In this document: positions 1 through 5,803 of the stretch, in pieces
Position numbering within the stretch: position 1 is the stretch's first letter
How the letters are laid out: each line of letters opens with the position of its first letter
Source: Novosphingobium sp.
GTDB taxonomy: Bacteria; Pseudomonadota; Alphaproteobacteria; Sphingomonadales; Sphingomonadaceae
Reading direction: 5' to 3'
Length of the DNA stretch: 5,803 nucleotides
Assembly: GCA_009885425.1 (NCBI GenBank)
Contig: VFKS01000325.1
Location: 1 to 5,803, forward strand
Made by a program: the position numbers and the translations under genes
The notes under the pieces: model-generated
Told to the model about the DNA's origin: nothing
What the model saw: only the letters and a program-made list of their open reading frames with translations
Databases searched by the model: none

Positions 1-131
1 GCCATCGGCACCAGCGCCAGCAAGAGGGCGACGAGCGCCGCCCGCAGACTCGTGAGGCGCGCTGCGGCGATAGCGCATCGCGGACCGACCCCGGCTTTTT
101 GCCAATCTGCGATGCCTGCCGTGTCCCTCAT
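1..131 (-). CDS. Possible N-terminus of an exported or membrane-anchored protein, truncated by the window edge
   Basis: An open frame on the minus strand starts at the ATG at 131-129 (MRDTAGIADWQKAG...) and stays open to base 1, giving 43 complete codons. Residues 26-44 or so read as a basic stretch followed by a hydrophobic run (RLTSLRAALVALLLALVPMA), as in a signal peptide or signal anchor; the cleavage site, if any, lies off the window. The first 20 residues are unusually long and polar for a signal peptide and there is no clear Shine-Dalgarno sequence before the ATG, so the real start could differ. No other ATG, GTG or TTG in this frame before the hydrophobic stretch offers a better choice, and the frame is also open upstream of the ATG. 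It lies downstream of a hairpin terminator, so it is probably a separate transcription unit. The family cannot be recognised from this fragment. Confidence 0.4.
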   Translation of the reverse strand, partial: MRDTAGIADWQKAGVGPRCAIAAARLTSLRAALVALLLALVPM

Positions 132-171
132 GGCAAGATTGGTGGCGTGATCGGGCGGAGTTGTAAACCAA

Positions 172-202
172 TTCCCCCCGGCGCACGGGGCACCGGGGGG
201 AA
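172..202 (-). terminator. G/C-rich hairpin, likely terminator of the secreted repeat-protein gene
   Basis: TTCCCCCCGG at 172-181 is the exact reverse complement of CCGGGGGGAA at 193-202, giving a perfect 10-bp stem with an 11-base loop. The stem begins 25 bases past the TGA of the gene that ends at 227. Read on the minus strand, the hairpin is followed by TTGGTTT, a weak U-rich tail. The position and very stable stem suit an intrinsic terminator; the poor U-tract leaves room for an RNA-stabilising 3' hairpin instead. Confidence 0.65.
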
Positions 203-226
203 CACTTACCGCGGCGGCTGGCTCAC

Positions 227-685
227 TCAGTAGCCGTTGTTGCCGCGATAGTCGTCGTCATCGCCGTTGTTGCTGCGGTAGCTGTTGTTATAGCCATAGC
301 TGCCGTGATCGTTGCGATCGTCCCGATCATGGTTCTTCCAGTGGCGGCGGCCATGCTTGCGGTGGCGACCGTTGCGGTCACAATCATTGCGGTCATAGCC
401 ATAATTGTCATAGCCGCGACGATCATAGCCGCGATTGTCATAGCCACGATTATCGTAGCCACGCTGGTCGTAGCCGTTGTTGTAATAGCCATCATTGCGG
501 CCGCGGTTCGACGAGGTTGCGGCGGCGATCACCGCGCCAAGCACGCCGATGCCGATCACGGCCGCGATCGCATCGCCATTGCCGCGGCGGTTGTCGTGGT
601 TGGCCAATGCCGGGGTGGCGGTCATGCCGGTCAAGGCAGTGGCGGCGAGAGCCAGGCTGAGGGTAGTCTTGCTGAAAATGCGCAT
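227..685 (-). CDS. Small exported glycine-zipper/GYD-repeat protein of unknown function
   Basis: This encodes a 152-residue protein of unknown function. The start at 685-683 is chosen because a good Shine-Dalgarno (GGAG, 7 bases upstream) precedes it and it opens directly into a signal peptide: MRIFSK, a hydrophobic core at about 9-23, then TPALA before a likely signal peptidase I cut after Ala28. A longer frame starting at 778 would add 31 polar residues and lacks this logic. Residues 38-57 are a small hydrophobic segment with spaced glycines (AVIGIGVLGAVIAAA), like a single glycine-zipper helix. Residues 71-100 are six tandem GYDxx pentapeptides. Residues 101-127 are rich in Asp, His and Arg and contain the only Cys (102) and Trp (116); DDDD lies at 142-145. 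The mature part has about 20 Gly, 20 Asn, 19 Asp, 19 Arg and 13 Tyr, and no Glu, Pro, Phe or Met. It should be in the periplasm or outer membrane. It is probably transcribed alone, between an inverted repeat and a terminator. Similar-looking small proteins are common in sphingomonads, but I cannot name a characterised family. Confidence 0.85.
   Translation of the reverse strand: MRIFSKTTLSLALAATALTGMTATPALANHDNRRGNGDAIAAVIGIGVLGAVIAAATSSNRGRNDGYYNNGYDQRGYDNRGYDNRGYDRRGYDNYGYDRNDCDRNGRHRKHGRRHWKNHDRDDRNDHGSYGYNNSYRSNNGDDDDYRGNNGY
386..475 (-). repeat. Six in-frame 15-bp tandem repeats (GGCTAYGAY + 6 bases) encoding GYDxx
   Basis: On the minus strand six consecutive 15-base units each begin GGC TAY GAY and encode GYDQR, GYDNR, GYDNR, GYDRR, GYDNY and GYDRN (residues 71-100 of the exported protein). 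The first nine bases of each unit vary only synonymously at the Tyr and Asp codons, while the last two codons change the residue. The unit is a multiple of three, so slippage would change repeat number without breaking the frame. Confidence 0.9.
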
Positions 686-692
686 TGCAGGT

Positions 693-696
693 CTCC
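693..696 (-). promoter_or_regulatory. Ribosome binding site deciding the start of the exported repeat protein
   Basis: The minus strand reads GGAG, then seven bases (ACCTGCA), then the ATG at 685. This is a near-ideal Shine-Dalgarno and spacing. It supports the 152-residue start over the upstream ATG at 778, which falls within the loop of an inverted repeat. Confidence 0.75.
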
Positions 697-755
697 ATGG
701 GTCCGTGCGGCGACATGGGCGACGCGTATCGGAGCCTTGGAACCTGATTCGCATT

Positions 756-800
756 TTCAGACTGAACGGTTGCGGCACGGCATCGGCAGCAACCGTTCAG
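756..800. repeat. Perfect 12-bp inverted repeat with a third overlapping half-site; typA terminator or operator
   Basis: CTGAACGGTTGC at 762-773 is the exact reverse complement of GCAACCGTTCAG at 789-800, with a 15-base loop. The left arm also overlaps an 11-base palindrome, TTCAGACTGAA, at 756-766, so the pentamer CTGAA/TTCAG occurs three times in 45 bases. Beyond the stem, aaaa at 801-804 can pair with tttt at 754-757 if four bases (758-761) bulge out. The element begins 32 bases past the typA stop and lies 71-115 bases before the ATG of the exported protein. It could be the typA terminator, although no U-run follows on the minus strand, or a protein-binding site or 5' leader structure for the next gene. 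The sequence alone does not decide. Confidence 0.6.
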
Positions 801-831
801 AAAACTTTGGCGTTATATTAACAAGGTCGGC

Positions 832-2679
832 TCAGGCGGCCTGCTTCTTGCGCCCGGCCTTCTTGCGCTCATTCGGGTCGAGCAGGGCCTTGCGCAGGCG
901 GATGCTCTTGGGGGTCACCTCGACCATCTCGTCGTCGTCGATATAGGCGATCGCCTGTTCCAGCGTCATCACCCGGGGCGGGGTGAGGCGGATCGCGTCA
1001 TCCTTGCCGGTCGAGCGGAAGTTGGTCAGCTGCTTGGACTTCATCGGATTAACTTCAAGATCGTCCGGTTTGGCGTTTTCGCCAATGATCATGCCCTCAT
1101 AGATCTTGTCCTGCGGGCGCACGAACAGCACGCCGCGTTCTTCGAGCATATTGAGGGCATAACCGACCGCTTCGCCCGCGCCGTTGGAGATCAGCACGCC
1201 CACTGGACGGCCTTCAATGACGCCCTTGTAGGCGCCGTACTTCTCGAACAGCCGGTTCATGATCCCGGTGCCGCGCGTGTCGGACAGGAACTCGCCGTGG
1301 TAACCGATCAGCCCGCGCGAAGGAGCGGAAAAGGTGATCCGGGTCTTGCCGCCGCCCGAGGGCCGCATATCGGTCATCTCGCCTTTGCGGATCGCCATTT
1401 TCTCAACCACGACGCCGGCATATTCGTCATCGACGTCAATCACGGTGGTTTCGTAAGGTTCGGTGCGCTTACCGTTTTCGTCCGTGCTGTAAAGCACGCG
1501 AGGGCGGCTGATGCCCAGCTCGAACCCTTCGCGGCGCATAGTCTCAATCAGCACGCCCAGCTGCAATTCGCCGCGCCCGGCAACTTCGAAGCTGTCCCGG
1601 TCGGCCGATTCGGTGACGCGGATCGCAACGTTGCTCTCAGCTTCGCGGGCCAACCGGTCGCGGATCATGCGACTGGTGACTTTGGTGCCTTCGCGCCCGG
1701 CCATCGGCGAATCGTTCACGGCAAAGCGCATCGACAGCGTTGGCGGGTCAATTGGCTGGGCGTGGAGTGGTTCGGTTACCGAGGGGTCGCAGATGGTATT
1801 GGAGACGGTTGCTTCGGTCAGCCCGGCGATCGAGATAATATCACCTGCGCGGGCTTCTTCGACTGGCACCCGCTCGAGGCCGCGGAACGCCATCAGCTTG
1901 CTGGCGCGGCCGGTTTCGATCACTTTGCCATCGTTGTCGAGCGCATGGATCGGCGCGTTGACCTTGATCTTGCCCGACTGGACCTTGCCGGTCAGAATCC
2001 GGCCCAAAAAGTTGTCGCGATCGAGCAGAGTGACGAGGAACTTGAAGGGTCCGTCGAAATCGGCTTCGGGGGCCGGAACGTGGCTGACAATCTTGGCGAA
2101 CAGCGGGGTCAAAGTGCCTTCGCGCAGGCTCGGATCTTCGTTGGCATAGCCGTTGCGGCCCGAGGCGTAGAGCACCGGAAAATCGAGCTGCTCGTCGGTT
2201 GCATCAAGGCTGACGAACAAGTCGAACACTTCGTCGAGCACTTCCTGGATGCGTTCGTCCTGGCGGTCGACTTTGTTGACCACGACGATCGGACGCAGGC
2301 CCAGCGCCAGCGCCTTGCCGGTCACGAACTTGGTCTGCGGCATCGCGCCTTCGGACGAATCGACCAACAAAATCACGCCATCGACCATCGAGAGGATCCG
2401 TTCCACTTCGCCGCCAAAATCGGCGTGGCCCGGCGTATCGACGATGTTGATGTGGGTGGTGTGGCCGTTGTGATCGTCCCATTCGACCGAGGTGCACTTC
2501 GCCAAAATGGTGATCCCGCGCTCTTTTTCGAGATCGTTGGAATCCATCGCGCGCTCTTCAATCCGCTGATTATCGCGGAAAGTGCCGGACTGGCGGAACA
2601 GTTGGTCGACCAGCGTGGTCTTGCCATGATCGACGTGGGCGATGATCGCGATATTGCGCAGGGGAAGCTGGGCAGACAT
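832..2679 (-). CDS. typA: Translational GTPase TypA/BipA
   Basis: TypA/BipA is an EF-G-like GTPase that binds the 70S ribosome and, in characterised bacteria, affects 50S assembly, cold growth and stress adaptation. The protein has 615 residues, normal for the family. The G domain (about 5-200) shows G1 AHVDHGKT at 14-21, G2 RGITI at 54-58, G3 DTPGH at 81-85 and G4 NKVD at 135-138; the G5 region is YASGRNG at 171-177. An EF-Tu-like beta barrel follows (about 205-300), then EF-G III- and V-like domains, and the TypA-specific C-terminal domain (about 480-600) with a basic tail RKKAGRKKQAA. All expected motifs are intact. The start at 2679 is chosen because MSAQLPLRNIAIIAHVDHGKT matches the usual TypA N-terminus. 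An in-frame ATG at 2766 would add 29 atypical residues and would place the candidate promoter inside the gene. The Shine-Dalgarno is weak (GAGAG, 9 bases upstream). Only adjacency links it to the ABC genes upstream. Confidence 0.97.
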   Translation of the reverse strand: MSAQLPLRNIAIIAHVDHGKTTLVDQLFRQSGTFRDNQRIEERAMDSNDLEKERGITILAKCTSVEWDDHNGHTTHINIVDTPGHADFGGEVERILSMVDGVILLVDSSEGAMPQTKFVTGKALALGLRPIVVVNKVDRQDERIQEVLDEVFDLFVSLDATDEQLDFPVLYASGRNGYANEDPSLREGTLTPLFAKIVSHVPAPEADFDGPFKFLVTLLDRDNFLGRILTGKVQSGKIKVNAPIHALDNDGKVIETGRASKLMAFRGLERVPVEEARAGDIISIAGLTEATVSNTICDPSVTEPLHAQPIDPPTLSMRFAVNDSPMAGREGTKVTSRMIRDRLAREAESNVAIRVTESADRDSFEVAGRGELQLGVLIETMRREGFELGISRPRVLYSTDENGKRTEPYETTVIDVDDEYAGVVVEKMAIRKGEMTDMRPSGGGKTRITFSAPSRGLIGYHGEFLSDTRGTGIMNRLFEKYGAYKGVIEGRPVGVLISNGAGEAVGYALNMLEERGVLFVRPQDKIYEGMIIGENAKPDDLEVNPMKSKQLTNFRSTGKDDAIRLTPPRVMTLEQAIAYIDDDEMVEVTPKSIRLRKALLDPNERKKAGRKKQAA

Positions 2680-2737
2680 GGAAGTGTACTCTCTAGCGGG
2701 GGGTAGGGCGCCTTGCTGCGCCGCAACATTGGCCGCG

Positions 2738-2766
2738 CCCCTAGCGGATGTGGGGGCAAGGGGCAA
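2738..2766 (-). promoter_or_regulatory. Candidate housekeeping promoter for typA
   Basis: On the minus strand TTGCCC (2766-2761) is followed after exactly 17 bases by TAGGGG (2743-2738), inside GCTAGGGGCGCGG. The -35 box is recognisable, while the -10 box keeps only the leading TA. G-rich -10 regions of this kind are, in my experience of sphingomonad sequence, common upstream of housekeeping genes. The predicted start of transcription near 2730 would give typA a 5' leader of about 50 bases. No start site is proven, and read-through from the permease gene is also possible. Confidence 0.4.
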
Positions 2767-2775
2767 GCTTTGCGG

Positions 2776-5289
2776 CTATAGCTCTCGCAACGCCTGTGCC
2801 GGTTTGGCGCGAAGCAGCGGCAAAGATGCCCCCAGCGCAAACAGGATTACCAGCAGCAGCCCCATTCCCAACGTTGCCAGCACGCTCGGCCAGTGCGGCA
2901 GCCAGTCAAATTCGAACAGCTTGACCACCACCAGCCAGGCCGTGCCCATACCCAGTGCCAGCGCGACTCCCGCCAGCACGGTTGCCAGCAGCGCATATTC
3001 GGCGAGCTGCAGCGTCAGCAACTGGCGGCGGCTGGCGCCCAACACGCGCAGGATCACGTTGTCATAGGTACGGCTGGCCCGCGCCGCGGCAATCGCACCG
3101 AGCAGCACTGCGATCCCGGCCAGCACCGCCACCGATGCCGCGCTAAGGATCGCGAGGCTGACTTGCCGCAGCAGATCGCGCGCTTGATTGAGCACGCCGC
3201 CAACCTCGATCACCGAACTGGAGGGGAATTCCCTGACCAACGTGCGGAGCAGGCCGCCGCGATCCCCGGCTTTGGGCAAATCGACCATCGCCGCCAGATT
3301 GTGCGGCGCATCGGCCAGCGCATTGGGGCTGAACACCATCACATAGTTGAAGCCGAGCGAATCCCAATCGATCCGGCGCAGCGAGGATATCCGCGCGGTG
3401 CGTTCCACCCCCAGCACGCCGATGGTCAGCTGGTCACCCAGTTTAAGGCCCAGTGCTTCGGCCATCCGCTCGTCGATTGAGACCAGCGGCTCCCCGCTGT
3501 AGCCGGCTGGCCACCATTTCCCGGCGGTCAGCGAATTGCCCTCGGGAATGCCTTCCGAATAGGTCAGCCCTCGCTCGCCGCGCAGCACCCAGCCGTTTTC
3601 GGGGATCGATTTAAGCGTCGAAACGCGGATCATCCGGCCTTCGGGGCCATAGGCCAACACCGCCCCGCGCATGGTCGGCACGGTCCGAACCTTGGCGCCG
3701 GGGACCTGCGTCTGCACGGCTTTAACGAACTCTGCCGCGCGGTCACGCGGCACGTCGAGCACGAAGTAATCGGGTGCGCGCTGCGGCACGCGGGACAGTA
3801 TGTTGGCATCAAGGCTGGTTTGGATCGCCGCCAGCAGCACGAACGCCGACAGACCAAAGCCGAGCGCGGTCACCAGCGCGCCGGTCTGCGCGCCGGGGCG
3901 GTGCAGGTTGGACAGTGCAATCCGTAATATCGGATGCGCTGGCCGGGGCAACCGCGCGGCACCAGTGCGGATCGCCCAACCGAGCCCGCCGAGCAGCACC
4001 AGCAGCGCCGCCGCTCCGCCCAGAAACCCGCCGACCATCAGCGGCTGACGAGTTCCAATCAGTGACAGGCCGACAATCCCGGCGATGCCAAGGCCCACGG
4101 GCAGCGCGGCATCGCGCCACGAGTTGCCCAGCGGAGCAACCCGCGCGCGCAGCAGCGCCATCGCCGGAAAGCGCCGCGCGGCCAGCAGCGGCGGAGCGGC
4201 AAAGACCAGAGCGATCAGCAGGCCGAATGCAGCCGCGCGGGTCAGCGCCCATGGATCAAACGTCAACCCGGCAGCAACCGGCAGCAACTCGCCCAAGGCG
4301 CTTGCCAGCAGCGGTGTGACCAGCACCCCGGCGGCGAGGCCAGCCAGGCTGCCGGCAACGGCCGCCGCGCCGATCTGAAGCAGATAGATCCGCGCAATGT
4401 CACCACTGGTCGCGCCCAAGACTTTCAGTGTCGCCACGGCGCCGCGCCGCGCCTCAAGGTAGGATGAAACCCCGCCGCCGATCCCGATCCCGGCGATAAC
4501 CAGCGCGGCCAGCCCGACCAGAATCAGGAAATCGCCCATCCGGGTCACGAACCGTTCGGCCCCCGGTGCGGCGCGATCGCGGGTGCGGACTTCGAACCCG
4601 GACGAAGGGAACTGCGCCTTCAACGCTTCGGCCACCCTATCGGGATTGCGCGCCGGGGGCAGGGTGATCCGCACTTTGGCGCGGTACATCGCGCCGGGCG
4701 CGGTCAGGCCGGCGCGCTGCGGTACGTCGAGCGCGGTAATCACCGCTGGGCCTAGCGCAAAGCCCTCGCCCAAGCGGTCCGGTTCATTGGCGATGATCCC
4801 GCCGACGGTCAGGTTAAGCGTGCCGATCGAAATGGGTTGTCCGGTGGTGATTCCAAGCCGGTCCGCGGCGCCTTGCCCGATCCAGACCTGACCGGCGGGC
4901 GGCGCGCCAACCTGACGGCCATCGGCCAAGGTCAAGCGTCCGACCAGCGGCCAGCGCGGGTCAACTGCCTTCAATTCAATCGGCGCGGCCAGATCCCCGG
5001 CGCGGCCCATCGCCTGCATCCGGTAGCCGGTCGAAACTGGTCCGAGTTTGGCAAAGGCGGCCAGTTCCGGCGCAGTCGGAGCGCGTTGCCAGACCGCCAC
5101 TTCCAGATCGCCGCCCAGAATAGTCCGGCCGCGACTGGTCAGTTCCTTGCCAATCGCCCCGGTCAAAGTGCCGATCGCGGCGAGTGCGCCAACGCCCAGA
5201 AAAAGGCACACCAGCAGCAACCGCAGCCCGCGGAACCGAGCCGAAAGGTCGCGCCGGGCGATGGTCCAGGCGGTACCCCAGGAAATCAT
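2776..5289 (-). CDS. YbbP-like ABC transporter permease with two FtsX domains
   Basis: This 837-residue inner-membrane permease has about ten predicted helices: near 22-44, 253-277, 300-332, 348-371, 394-412, 417-440, 468-492, 711-736, 758-789 and 802-826. Two large periplasmic domains (about 45-252 and 493-710) follow helices 1 and 7, as in MacB/LolC-type transporters. Two FtsX cores are visible. Each has the conserved cytoplasmic motif after its first helix (EARRGAVATLKVLGATSGD at 279-297; YDNVILRVLGASRRQ at 742-756) and ends in a typical PxxALR-like sequence (FPAMALLR, KPAQALREL). The size, duplication and extra central helix pair match E. coli YbbP (about 800 residues), the partner of YbbA. 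Such transporters are thought to extract or move envelope lipids or lipoproteins; the YbbAP substrate is not firmly known. The ATG overlaps the ATPase stop codon by four bases and no Shine-Dalgarno precedes it, so translation is probably coupled. A lipoprotein-release (LolC/E-like) role is a less likely alternative, since those proteins are about half this length. Confidence 0.92.
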   Translation of the reverse strand: MISWGTAWTIARRDLSARFRGLRLLLVCLFLGVGALAAIGTLTGAIGKELTSRGRTILGGDLEVAVWQRAPTAPELAAFAKLGPVSTGYRMQAMGRAGDLAAPIELKAVDPRWPLVGRLTLADGRQVGAPPAGQVWIGQGAADRLGITTGQPISIGTLNLTVGGIIANEPDRLGEGFALGPAVITALDVPQRAGLTAPGAMYRAKVRITLPPARNPDRVAEALKAQFPSSGFEVRTRDRAAPGAERFVTRMGDFLILVGLAALVIAGIGIGGGVSSYLEARRGAVATLKVLGATSGDIARIYLLQIGAAAVAGSLAGLAAGVLVTPLLASALGELLPVAAGLTFDPWALTRAAAFGLLIALVFAAPPLLAARRFPAMALLRARVAPLGNSWRDAALPVGLGIAGIVGLSLIGTRQPLMVGGFLGGAAALLVLLGGLGWAIRTGAARLPRPAHPILRIALSNLHRPGAQTGALVTALGFGLSAFVLLAAIQTSLDANILSRVPQRAPDYFVLDVPRDRAAEFVKAVQTQVPGAKVRTVPTMRGAVLAYGPEGRMIRVSTLKSIPENGWVLRGERGLTYSEGIPEGNSLTAGKWWPAGYSGEPLVSIDERMAEALGLKLGDQLTIGVLGVERTARISSLRRIDWDSLGFNYVMVFSPNALADAPHNLAAMVDLPKAGDRGGLLRTLVREFPSSSVIEVGGVLNQARDLLRQVSLAILSAASVAVLAGIAVLLGAIAAARASRTYDNVILRVLGASRRQLLTLQLAEYALLATVLAGVALALGMGTAWLVVVKLFEFDWLPHWPSVLATLGMGLLLVILFALGASLPLLRAKPAQALREL

Positions 5290-5803
5290 GCAGCGGCGCT
5301 GTCGCTCGCAATGCGGCCATCGGCCAGCGTCACCACCCGTTCGCAGCGGGCGGCCAATTCGGCGTCGTGGGTGATGATGATCAGCGTCGATCCGGTCTCG
5401 GCCCGGCGGGCGAACAGCAGATCGACGATCCCGGCGCCGGTGGCGGCATCGAGGTTGCCGGTCGGCTCATCCCCGAACACCAGTGGTGGGCGCGCAGCGA
5501 GCGCGCGGGCAATCGCGACGCGCTGCTGCTCGCCGCCCGAAAGCTGGGCGGGATAGTGGCCCAGTCGGTGGCCTAGGCCGACGGCGATCAGTTCTGCCTC
5601 CGCAATTGCTCGAGCATCGCCTATTCCGGCGAGTTCGAGCGGGGTCATTACGTTTTCCAGCGCAGTCATGGTCGGCAACAGGTGGAAAGCTTGCAACACC
5701 ACCCCGATCCGCCCGCGCCGCGCGGTGGCCAGCGAATCTTCATCCATCGCTGCAAAATCGGCCCCGGCCACGCTCAGGCTGCCGCCGCTGGCGCGTTCCA
5801 GCC
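5286..5803 (-). CDS. YbbA/LolD/MacB-type ABC transporter ATPase, N-terminus cut by window edge
   Basis: About 172 C-terminal residues of an ABC ATPase are present, and the frame stays open to base 5803. Family members are about 225-240 residues, so some 60 residues, including Walker A, lie outside. The visible start LERASGGSLSVAGAD is the usual strand just after Walker A. In order follow the Q-loop (GVVLQAFHLLP, Gln at 5693-5691), the signature LSGGEQQR (5543-5520), Walker B with D-loop (LVFGDEPTGNLD, from 5483) and the switch His in ITHD (5369-5367), all intact. The PTGNLD form and short C-terminus are characteristic of the LolD/MacB/YbbA group. The internal GTG at 5771 is not a credible start because it would remove the ATP-binding half. 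The protein sits on the cytoplasmic face and should energise the YbbP-like permease encoded immediately downstream with an ATGA overlap. LolD is the main alternative name, but the partner permease argues for YbbA. Confidence 0.93.
   Translation of the reverse strand, partial: LERASGGSLSVAGADFAAMDEDSLATARRGRIGVVLQAFHLLPTMTALENVMTPLELAGIGDARAIAEAELIAVGLGHRLGHYPAQLSGGEQQRVAIARALAARPPLVFGDEPTGNLDAATGAGIVDLLFARRAETGSTLIIITHDAELAARCERVVTLADGRIASDSAAA

Larger units (their letters stand above)
686..831. other. Intergenic region between typA and the exported-protein gene
   Basis: This 146-base gap carries the inverted repeat described separately, an AT-rich patch (GTTATATTAAC at 812-822) immediately past the typA stop, and the ribosome binding site. 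I tried to fit -35/-10 pairs for the downstream gene on the minus strand and found none close to consensus. The EcfG-type stress pattern (GGAAC, about 16-17 bases, CGTT) is also absent in the needed orientation. The promoter of the exported-protein gene is therefore unassigned, or the gene is partly read through from typA. Confidence 0.5.

Noticed and set aside
223..495. Minus-strand frame of Thr/Ala/Ile/Met repeats inside the exported-protein gene
   Set aside because: It is the alternative-frame shadow of the 15-bp repeats. The GYD frame has the signal peptide and ribosome binding site; this one has neither.
686..778. N-terminal extension of the exported protein to an ATG at 778
   Set aside because: It adds 31 polar residues before a textbook signal peptide, and its ATG lies in the loop of the inverted repeat with no Shine-Dalgarno.
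305..946. Plus-strand open frame with a Val/Ile/Ala-rich repetitive N-terminus
   Set aside because: It is the antisense shadow of the GYD repeats and the typA 3' end. The composition is an artefact of reading Asp, Tyr and Gly codons backwards, and there is no ribosome binding site or promoter.
1297..2706. Plus-strand open frame of 469 codons antisense to typA
   Set aside because: Long antisense frames are common opposite GC-rich genes with strong third-position bias. The product shows no domain, and the opposite strand is an unambiguous, complete TypA.
2704..2743. Imperfect inverted repeat (TAGGGCG ... CGCCCCTA) as a permease terminator
   Set aside because: The arms need a bulge, the spacing is long, no U-run follows on the minus strand, and the right arm coincides with the candidate typA -10 region.
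2680..2766. N-terminal extension of TypA to an ATG at 2766
   Set aside because: It would add 29 residues not expected in the family and span the candidate promoter. The MSAQLPLRNIAIIAHVDHGKT start fits known TypA proteins.
2893..3480. Plus-strand frame of 195 codons, Gln/Arg/His-rich, antisense to the permease
   Set aside because: Gln, His and Arg richness without hydrophobic core is typical of antisense translation of Leu/Ala-rich membrane protein genes. The permease on the other strand is intact.
4837..5556. Plus-strand frame of 239 codons across the permease/ATPase junction
   Set aside because: It overlaps two well-supported genes in antisense, has Arg/Ser/Pro/Gln-rich low-information content and no recognisable domain.

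Overview
The window looks like an ordinary chromosomal segment of a GC-rich alphaproteobacterium, most likely of the order Sphingomonadales. This rests on the strong G/C bias at third codon positions, the character of the TypA and ABC permease proteins, and a small secreted Gly/Tyr/Asp/Arg/Asn-rich protein of a style common in sphingomonads. No database search was possible, so the taxonomic reading is inference. Every supported gene is on the minus strand, so transcription runs from high to low coordinates.

Layout in transcription order: (1) 5803-5286 is the C-terminal three quarters of a LolD/MacB/YbbA-type ABC ATPase, whose Walker A end lies outside the window. (2) 5289-2776 is a complete 837-residue, ten-helix, double-FtsX permease of the YbbP type. 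Its ATG overlaps the ATPase stop codon (ATGA). (3) A 96-base gap holds a plausible promoter for the next gene. (4) 2679-832 is the complete GTPase TypA/BipA (615 residues). (5) A 146-base gap contains a perfect 12-bp inverted repeat plus a third copy of the same CTGAA/TTCAG motif. (6) 685-227 encodes a 152-residue exported protein with a signal peptide, a glycine-zipper-like hydrophobic segment, six tandem GYDxx pentapeptides and a His/Asp/Arg-rich tail. (7) A 10-bp G/C hairpin at 172-202 is the likely terminator of that gene. (8) 131-1 may be the start of another minus-strand gene with a signal-peptide-like N-terminus that runs off the left edge.

The ATPase and permease should form one inner-membrane complex of the type that handles lipid or lipoprotein substrates rather than importing small solutes. 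TypA is a ribosome-associated translational GTPase with its own apparent promoter and no functional link to the transporter beyond adjacency. The small secreted protein is the only gene here with no assignable function, and with the inverted repeat in front of it is the most interesting part of the window. I see no mobile elements, CRISPR arrays, tRNA or rRNA genes, and no stretch over 300 bases without a gene. I found no convincing case for a new multi-gene system.
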